Below the pieces are notes generated by a model. It worked only from the letters and a program-made list of their open reading frames with translations, did not search any database and had not been told where the DNA came from. Positions 59,201 through 64,000 of a stretch of DNA of 64,000 nucleotides are shown one piece after another. How positions within the stretch are numbered: the stretch's first letter is position 1; every line of letters begins with the position of its first letter. The stretch is from Rhizobium croatiense (GTDB taxonomy: Bacteria; Pseudomonadota; Alphaproteobacteria; Rhizobiales; Rhizobiaceae): the NCBI RefSeq assembly GCF_019793465.1, contig NZ_JAILYJ010000012.1:1-64000 (forward strand), written 5' to 3'. The position numbers were made by a program, and so were the translations under genes.

Positions 59201-61691
59201 TGCCGATCGAAGCGCGCTCGTTCTTCACCGGGATGACAAGCGAGCGTTCGATGGCGCGCCCACCCGCTTCCTGCATCCTGATATAGACGGTGGCGTTGAG
59301 CAGCTGCGTCGTTGCCGGCAGATCGCCGACGGTGAGGTCGGTCGAGGCTTGCCCGTTCTCGTCGAGTTCCGGCAGGCCGTCGATCGGCAGGCGGGAATCT
59401 TCGCTCGCTTCCTCGTCGGCAAGCCCGAACTGGAAGCCCTTATAGGCGGCGCTCTCACGCGTCGGCTTGACGACGACGTCGCCTTCGAGCGTCAGGCCGA
59501 CGGCCGGGGCGCCGTAGAGATACTTGCCCGAAATGGTGATATTCGCCGGCGTATCCGGGCCGATTTCCTTGGCCTCGGTCTTGATCTCCATGTCGGTGCG
59601 ATCGGGCACGAAATCATCGACGAGGAAACTTTTGCTGGCGATCGCGCTGCCCTTGGGATCGGTATAGATGTTCATCGTCCAGGTGCCGCGCATGGCGTTT
59701 TCCTGGGTGGCGAAATCGACGGAATAACCGCCGAGATTGCTGGTCTGGCTGACGATTCGCCGGTCTTCGACGCCGTCCGGGCGGCTGAAGATGAAGGTGA
59801 GCGGCAGGTTCTCGATGGCGTTGCCGTCGGTGTCGCGGGCAAGCGCCTGGGCATGCACCGTCTCGCCGGCGCGGTAGATGCCGCGTTCGGTGAAGGTCAG
59901 CACATCGATCGCGCCGGGTGCGGCGCGGCCGGTGACGCCGCGGTCGGAGAGATCGAAGCCGGCCCGGGTCATATCGAGGAAGACATAGTCCGACGTGCCG
60001 TTCTTGGCGGCGATGACGGCGGGCGTCAGCGCCGCCGTGCCGCGGATCAGGCCGGCGGTGAAGGTGGCGCGGCCGTTTTCGTCGGTCGTCGCGGTGCCGA
60101 GCACCTCATTGTTCTTCGCGAGCAGCTGCAGCTCGACGCCTGACATCGGCTTGGCCGAGGCGAGCGAGCGGGCGAAGACGTTGAGCCCGTCGGTGCCGGC
60201 ATAGGTGGTGATGCCGATATCGGAGACGAGGAACCATTGTGTCGCCTGCGAATCCCACTCCTGCGCCGGGCCGTTCGGCGCCGTCGCGGTCATCACGTAG
60301 ATGCCGGGCTTGCGCTCGGGCAGCGCCTCGTCGACCGGGAAGCTGGTGACGATGTCCTTGTTGAGATCATTGGCGATGTCGATCGAGCCCTGCCAGACCA
60401 GTTCGCCGTTCTGGTCCTGGATGTTCTGGGCGCTGTAGCCGTCGAGCTGGCTCAGGAATTGCGAGTTTGCCAACAGCGGTGCGATGGCGCGATCGCCGAT
60501 GCGGTAGAGCTTGAGGTTGGCCGAGGTCAGGTTGACCGAGACGATCGGGATGCCGCGGCGCGCCGTCGAGGGCAGCACGAAGCTGTCGCCGGTAAACCGC
60601 ACCATCTGGCTGCGGTCCTTGATGTAGACGTCGATGCTGACGGGTGCTTCGAGCGTCTCGTCGACCGACGACGGCAGGCCGGTGCGGAAGGCGATCTTGT
60701 AGGTCTCGCCGTGCGTCAGTCCCTCGACGCAGATCTGCTTGTCCTTGGTTTCCAGCGCCTTGGGCGCGGCGCCGTTGAGCGTCACGAAGGGCGTGTAGTC
60801 GGTGGTCTTGACGAGCGACTCGGAGAAGGTGGCGCAGGCCCGCGGTGTGGCGCTGTCGGCGTCGACCGTGTGTTCGGTGATGCGGAAGCCCTGCGTCGCC
60901 TTCAGCTGCAGGTAGGCGGCCTGCACATCGTCGGAGGCAACCAGCGCCAGGCTCGCCTTGTAGGCGTGGAGGGCCGGGCGGTAATTGGCGTTTCGGTCCA
61001 GGGCGTCGGCGAGCACGGCGAGCGCCTCGGCGCGCTTGGCCTTGGTGCGGGTCAGCTCGTAGCCGTTCAGCGCGTCGAGCACGGCCTGGCCGCTCGTGCC
61101 GGTCTGGGCGCTGCCGAGCGAAGTGGCGGCGCGGGCGGTTTCGAGCCAGAGATCGGCATCACCGGGGGTGATCGACAGCGCGCCGTGGAACGCGATCAGC
61201 GCGTCGGTCAGATTGTTGGCGGTCATGTCGAGACGGGCGCTGGCCGTCAGGCTGTCGACGCTCTGGCCCTGCTGGGCGTCGGTCAGGGCAAGATTGTCCC
61301 TGAAGTCGTGGGCCTGCTGGATAAGGTCGTTGGTCAGGAAGGTCAGGCGCGGCGCCGCGCCGATATCCGGCTCCTTCTGGGCGGCCGTCTCGACGATCTT
61401 GCCGGCGATGGCGCCGGGGAAGGCGTTCATCGTCTTGAAATCGGATTTCAGGAAACACCATTTCACCTTGGGATTGTAGGTGAAGGCCTTGCAGCTCTTG
61501 TCGCCGATGCAGGAGGTCTTGCACTGATCGAGCGAGACGTTCTGCTCCGTGCGAAGGTCGAAGCCGAAGAAATCGGCGTCCTTGATCGTCTGAATGTCAC
61601 GCTTCGTCTCCGCGGCGGCGGCTGGAAAGCTGACGGTGATCACGGACAAAAATGCGATGCTGGCGAAAGCAAAGAACGAGCGCACGGACAT
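56220..61691 (-). CDS. Bacterial alpha-2-macroglobulin with N-terminal PAN/Apple-like module
   Basis: 1823 residues. A signal peptide (FFAFASIAFLSVITVSFPAA) lacks a lipobox Cys. Residues about 33-100 resemble a PAN/Apple module (Cys57, 61, 67, 79 in DQCKTSC, SCKAFTY, KWCFLKSD). Later come MG2-type beta domains, and the thioester CAEQ with Cys1372 and Gln1375 (FGCAEQTTSRALPLL), then a C-terminal A2M complement-like part. Such proteins trap proteases in the periplasm and pair with PBP1C, which guards the wall. The Apple-like module and absent lipobox are unusual against E. coli YfhM. Confidence 0.92.
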   Translation of the reverse strand: MSVRSFFAFASIAFLSVITVSFPAAAAETKRDIQTIKDADFFGFDLRTEQNVSLDQCKTSCIGDKSCKAFTYNPKVKWCFLKSDFKTMNAFPGAIAGKIVETAAQKEPDIGAAPRLTFLTNDLIQQAHDFRDNLALTDAQQGQSVDSLTASARLDMTANNLTDALIAFHGALSITPGDADLWLETARAATSLGSAQTGTSGQAVLDALNGYELTRTKAKRAEALAVLADALDRNANYRPALHAYKASLALVASDDVQAAYLQLKATQGFRITEHTVDADSATPRACATFSESLVKTTDYTPFVTLNGAAPKALETKDKQICVEGLTHGETYKIAFRTGLPSSVDETLEAPVSIDVYIKDRSQMVRFTGDSFVLPSTARRGIPIVSVNLTSANLKLYRIGDRAIAPLLANSQFLSQLDGYSAQNIQDQNGELVWQGSIDIANDLNKDIVTSFPVDEALPERKPGIYVMTATAPNGPAQEWDSQATQWFLVSDIGITTYAGTDGLNVFARSLASAKPMSGVELQLLAKNNEVLGTATTDENGRATFTAGLIRGTAALTPAVIAAKNGTSDYVFLDMTRAGFDLSDRGVTGRAAPGAIDVLTFTERGIYRAGETVHAQALARDTDGNAIENLPLTFIFSRPDGVEDRRIVSQTSNLGGYSVDFATQENAMRGTWTMNIYTDPKGSAIASKSFLVDDFVPDRTDMEIKTEAKEIGPDTPANITISGKYLYGAPAVGLTLEGDVVVKPTRESAAYKGFQFGLADEEASEDSRLPIDGLPELDENGQASTDLTVGDLPATTQLLNATVYIRMQEAGGRAIERSLVIPVKNERASIGIKPEFSDELPENSIANFTVIGVSADGKKQESKGLRWKFYSLNRQYQWYREGTTWKYEPVYTAEQISNGSVDATMDGGKISVPVTWGRYRLEVESPDADGPTSSVEFDAGWFVSSTSTETPDGLEIALDKDSYKIGETAKLKVISRYGGELMVTSGTEKLVAVQNATIGETGGEIDIPVTADWGAGAYVTATLFRPGDAQDSHMPMRSIGIQWLKVDPEQRALQVKLDTPEKMLPRGPLNIGLQVAGAGANEDAYVTVAAVDVGILNLTRYEPPNPEDWYFGQRQLGLEIRDLYGRLIDGSLGATGKLRTGGDGGAIALQASPPTRKLVAFFSGPVKLDAEGKANVSFDIPQFNGTARVMAVAWSKTGVGHGVKDVIIRDPVVVTASLPKFLAPGDKANLRLDIANTDAPAGDFKLQLTGNEAVGIEQASAAQTIRLEAGAKTELSLSLIGRQPGAGSVSINLSDASGLSLDQIVDVPVRPVSLPITQRRVLALKPGAKLTVDKNLLADSVLPGAAISVNVTRSAAFDIPALLMTLDRYPFGCAEQTTSRALPLLYFAEVAKQAGIENDADVQKRVQDAIYRVLSYQASAGSFGLWGPDSGDVWLDSYVTDFLTRAREMKYDVPERAFVQALENLQNTLSYTTDIKGQGDQIAYAIYVLARNKKAAISDLRYYADTMINDFPTPLAKAHIAAALALYGDAQRSKNIFVDALQMSQQSMVSRVNLSRTDYGTILRDGAAILALAAESRPVPPVIPDLAKAVAKEWGRSKYNSTQEETWMLLAARAIQGGDDGLKIDVNGAAHTGAYMARMAGEALADHPLTLTNQTKDAVSAIVTTVAAPTVPLPAGGDGFLIERSYYTLDGEQANVSEAKQNERYVVVIHVRETNDWPSRIVITDLLPAGFEIDNPNLVDSAQMTNFDWIGEISAAHTEFRYDRFIAAFNRAAGDNREFNVAYVVRAVTPGTYDHPAASVEDMYRPELSARTATGKMEVVAAQQ

Positions 61692-61899
61692 AGGTTCCCC
61701 CCAAGGATACAGGCGATGCTGGCTCTAACCGGCGGCACTCTCCTCACTCCTCACGCGATTGTCAACTCAACTTGAGCGCTGTTTCAACTTCGCACAGGCA
61801 CTTTCTTTTGGTTGTCACATCGGCGTGAGTGATCGCCTTGTGATTTGCCGCTTTTGCAAGGATGCGCAAGGATTTGGACAACTCGCAGGAGGTCGCCCC

Positions 61900-62604
61900 A
61901 TGTCCATGTCTTCCCACCGCAAGAGCTTTGCCGCGCTCCTTGCCGCCGCTGTTGTCTTACTCGGTGTGAGTGTAGCGGGTGCGGCCGAGGAGGTGGTCGT
62001 CATCCCGCCGCCTGATATTGACGAAACCGCCACATCGGGCACCGAGACCGCCATCTTCGCCGGCGGCTGTTTCTGGGGCGTCCAGGGCGTCTTCCAGCAC
62101 GTCAAGGGCGTCGAGAGCGCCGTCTCCGGTTATACCGGCGGCGAGGCGAAAACGGCGCAATACGAAACTGTCAGCACCGGCTCGACAGGCCACGCCGAAG
62201 CCGTCGAGGTGCGGTTCGACCCGAAAAAGATAAGCTACGGCAGGTTGCTGCAGATCTTCTTCTCCGTGGCGCACAATCCGACGCAGCTGAATTTCCAGGG
62301 ACCGGACCGGGGCACGCAGTATCGCTCGGCGCTGTTCGTCTCCAATCCGCAGCAGCGCAAGGTCGCCGAACGCTATATCAATCAGCTCGACAAGGCGCAT
62401 GTCTTCCAGCAACCGATCGTCACCAAAGTATCGGATGCCGCCGGCTTCTACCCTGCCGAGGACTATCATCAGGATTTCCTGACGCTCAACCCGACCTATC
62501 CCTATATCGTTTACAACGACCTGCCGAAAATCGAGAACCTGAAGTCGCTGTTTCCGGCCGACTACCGCAGCGAGCCGGTCCTCGTCGGGAAGATCAAGGG
62601 CTGA
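61900..62604 (+). CDS. msrA: Exported peptide methionine-S-sulfoxide reductase
   Basis: 234 residues from ATG 61900 with AGGAGG upstream. Signal peptide at 1-29 (AALLAAAVVLLGVSVAGAA), so the enzyme works in the periplasm. MsrA core: AIFAGGCFWGVQG with catalytic Cys57, SGYTGGEAKTAQYETVSTGS, GHAEAVEV, NPTQLNFQGPDRGTQYRS. Repairs oxidised methionine. The open frame runs 47 codons further upstream through the divergent promoter region, and that start is rejected. Confidence 0.92.
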   Translation: MSMSSHRKSFAALLAAAVVLLGVSVAGAAEEVVVIPPPDIDETATSGTETAIFAGGCFWGVQGVFQHVKGVESAVSGYTGGEAKTAQYETVSTGSTGHAEAVEVRFDPKKISYGRLLQIFFSVAHNPTQLNFQGPDRGTQYRSALFVSNPQQRKVAERYINQLDKAHVFQQPIVTKVSDAAGFYPAEDYHQDFLTLNPTYPYIVYNDLPKIENLKSLFPADYRSEPVLVGKIKG

Positions 62605-62611
62605 TTGATCG

Positions 62612-63151
62612 TCAGGGCATGATGTCGATCGGCGTATGGTCGGGGACGCGGGCCCAGATATCGCGCATCTCCGCGTTGGTGACTGCGATACAGCCATCCG
62701 TCCAATCCAACAGGCGGTGAACGTCTCCGAGCAGGCCCCAGCCATTGGGCAGCCCATGGATCATGATGTTGCCGCCGGGCGGAAAGCCGTTCACTCGAGC
62801 TGCGTGCTGCTCTTCCGGCTTCGGATAGGAAATGTGCAGGCTCAGATGCGCCATGGATTTCGGATTGCGCCAGTCTATTTCATAGCGCCCTTCCGGCGTT
62901 TTTTCGTCGCCTTCGCGCTGCTTGGGGCCGGCATCGGCCGCCCTCCCGAGCGGAATCCGATATGTCGCGATGGGAGCGTCCGCTCTGAGAAGAACCATGC
63001 GGCGTTCGTATTTATGAACACGGATGAGGTCGGCGCGTTGCTCCAGCGGTGCATCCGGAGGCGGCGAGCCCGAGCCGATCCTGGCCATCACCTTGGTATA
63101 GGCGAAAAGGCCGACCGCCACGAGGGCCAGGACGATAAGCTTGCTTCTCAA
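62612..63151 (-). CDS. YkuD-type L,D-transpeptidase
   Basis: 179 residues from TTG 63151 (LRSKLIVLALVAVG), chosen because GGAGG lies exactly seven bases upstream; the ATG 14 codons earlier would place that site inside the gene. N-terminal membrane helix, then the YkuD fold: PEGRYEIDWRNP, GGNIMIHGLPNG and DWTDGCIAVTN with the catalytic Cys and His. Forms 3-3 peptidoglycan links or anchors proteins. Convergent with msrA, seven bases apart. Confidence 0.86.
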   Translation of the reverse strand: MRSKLIVLALVAVGLFAYTKVMARIGSGSPPPDAPLEQRADLIRVHKYERRMVLLRADAPIATYRIPLGRAADAGPKQREGDEKTPEGRYEIDWRNPKSMAHLSLHISYPKPEEQHAARVNGFPPGGNIMIHGLPNGWGLLGDVHRLLDWTDGCIAVTNAEMRDIWARVPDHTPIDIMP

Positions 63152-63283
63152 CGGGGATCCTCCAAAAGCAATGGAATAATCAAATCGTATCATTGTGCCC
63201 GCATCAAGAAGTGCCGCGCCTGGGTTTGCACATGATCGAGTACCGGTTTTCTTTGCCGGCTTTCGGTTAAGATTTTATCAACG

Positions 63284-63298
63284 TTAACAATATCTTAA
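63284..63298. promoter_or_regulatory. CtrA-type box upstream of the response regulator
   Basis: TTAA-CAATATC-TTAA, an exact match to TTAA-N7-TTAA, lies inside a longer inverted repeat (TTAAGAT 63267-63273, ATCTTAA 63292-63298), 130 bases before the response-regulator start. CtrA, the alphaproteobacterial cell-cycle regulator, is the natural candidate. Confidence 0.5.
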
Positions 63299-63426
63299 AT
63301 CCGGGAAATCGCGTTCCACTGCGGAACATATCGTCAAGTTGCCCGTTACGACAACGAGTTTCGTGCAGCACAGGACTGCCGGAGCGGATCCTTCTTTCGA
63401 AGTATGGCGTAACAAGGGGAAGTATC

Positions 63427-63867
63427 ATGGCCACCAATGTCGTGCGGCGCTGGCAACGGGATGATCTCATGAAACAGCGGGTATTGATCGTTGAAGATGA
63501 ATTCCTCATCGCACTCGATCTCGGCGCGACGGTGGAAGGCATGGGTATGCAGGTTGCCGGCCTGGCGAATGATCGCGAACAGGCGTTGCGGCTGGCGCCG
63601 TCGGCCGATATCGCCTTCGTCGACGTCAATCTTGCCGACGGCCCAACCGGGCCCGAGCTCGGCAGGCGGCTGGCGGAAGAGCACGGCATCGCCGTCGTCT
63701 TCATGACCGGCAATCCCGAGAGCGTCGCCGACGGCGTCAAGGGGGCGGTCGGCGTCGTCCAGAAGCCGGTCATGCCTTCGGTTGTCGAACAGCTGGTCAA
63801 ATATCTTGCCGCGCGCCGCGTCGGCATGTTCGCGGTCGTGCCGGCGCAGATGACGGTTTTTGCGTGA
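63427..63867 (+). CDS. Single-domain response regulator (CheY-like)
   Basis: 146 residues: one receiver domain, no output domain. Acidic pair Glu23-Asp24 (VEDEF), phosphoacceptor Asp66 (FVDVNLADG), Thr94 (FMTGNPE) and Lys113 (QKPV). A basic 15-residue N-terminal extension precedes the domain if ATG 63427 is right; GGGGAAG supports that start. A start at MKQRVLIVEDE (63469) is the alternative. Similar proteins serve phosphorelays or general stress response. No histidine kinase is visible nearby. Confidence 0.85.
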   Translation: MATNVVRRWQRDDLMKQRVLIVEDEFLIALDLGATVEGMGMQVAGLANDREQALRLAPSADIAFVDVNLADGPTGPELGRRLAEEHGIAVVFMTGNPESVADGVKGAVGVVQKPVMPSVVEQLVKYLAARRVGMFAVVPAQMTVFA

Positions 63868-63881
63868 CGGGAAGCGCCTGA

Positions 63882-64000
63882 TCAGCCGGATACGGCTGCC
63901 AGCTGCGGCTGAGCGCCGGCATTCTCCGCCGGCGGTCGGCCATAGGCCCTGAGAAAGGTACGAACGGCATTGCGGGCCGCCTTTTCCAGTTCCGCGTCGG
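63882..64000 (-). CDS. C-terminal end of a probable TetR/AcrR-family regulator (cut by window edge)
   Basis: The last 38 codons only, ending LRAYGRPPAENAGAQPQLAAVSG. The segment ELEKAARNAVRTFLRAYG looks like the last helix of TetR-family effector domains, but this is weak evidence and the gene is truncated by the window edge. Confidence 0.5.
   Translation of the reverse strand, partial: DAELEKAARNAVRTFLRAYGRPPAENAGAQPQLAAVSG

Noticed and set aside
1..64000. CRISPR arrays, tRNA or rRNA genes, intact insertion sequences
   Set aside because: None seen: no regularly spaced repeats, no rRNA-like or cloverleaf sequence, and no full transposase gene; only the Tn3 fragment was found.

Overview
The window is a GC-rich alphaproteobacterial sequence that reads as the Rhizobium leguminosarum/etli group. 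The grounds are a complete repABC replication module with two perfect par palindromes, rhizobial intergenic palindromic elements, and rhizobial families throughout (GlxABCD/GlnT, NadQ, MocDEF-like proteins, aerobic CobF-CobM). Because repABC sits beside cob and nad genes, I infer a large secondary replicon (chromid or megaplasmid) rather than the main chromosome. No rRNA, tRNA, CRISPR array or intact insertion sequence was seen.

Layout. (1) 1-11.6 kb: a probable methylamine / N-methylglutamate / sarcosine locus. One arm has purU (partial), a type III glutamine synthetase-like ligase, three proteins that together equal a split glutamate synthase, and two regulators. The divergent arm is soxBDAG-type. 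(2) 11.8-12.9 kb: a methyltransferase gene beside a decayed Tn3-family transposase fragment. (3) 12.9-17.1 kb: L-fucose/L-fuconate catabolism (dehydratase, SDR, IclR regulator, amidohydrolase). (4) 17.1-22.9 kb: an XRE regulator, a small conserved-looking protein, and a compact TfuA-YcaO locus with an untracked 47-residue peptide gene, an upstream hairpin that hides its ribosome-binding site, and a SARP/BTAD-TPR regulator. This is the best candidate for an undescribed RiPP system. A 13-base motif with 11-base spaced heptamers recurs upstream of both the peptide gene and the 88-residue gene, which suggests one regulon.

(5) 23.1-27.6 kb: de novo NAD synthesis (nadABC) with the regulator NadQ and two matching operators. 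(6) 27.7-33.5 kb: a rhizopine-demethylase-like MocDEF trio, a divergent PanB-like protein, a LacI regulator with operators and an inositol-isomerase-like TIM barrel. (7) 33.6-40.7 kb: aerobic cobalamin corrin-ring genes cobM, L, K, J, I, H, G, F, with cobK inverted and overlapping its neighbours at both ends. (8) 40.7-45.8 kb: repA, repB, antisense ctRNA, repC with an internal AT-rich origin candidate, and a DUF1612-type HTH protein.

(9) 45.9-48.4 kb: ECF sigma factor, anti-sigma factor and a Bax-inhibitor-1-like membrane protein. (10) 48.4-51.4 kb: CueR and a copper P-type ATPase with a textbook CueR operator. (11) 51.5-61.7 kb: treY, then pbpC and a giant alpha-2-macroglobulin with an unusual N-terminal PAN/Apple-like cysteine module. 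(12) 61.9-64 kb: exported MsrA, a YkuD L,D-transpeptidase, a single-domain response regulator preceded by a CtrA-type box, and the C-terminal end of a probable TetR-type regulator. Assignments come from reading the sequence and remembered family features; no database search was possible.
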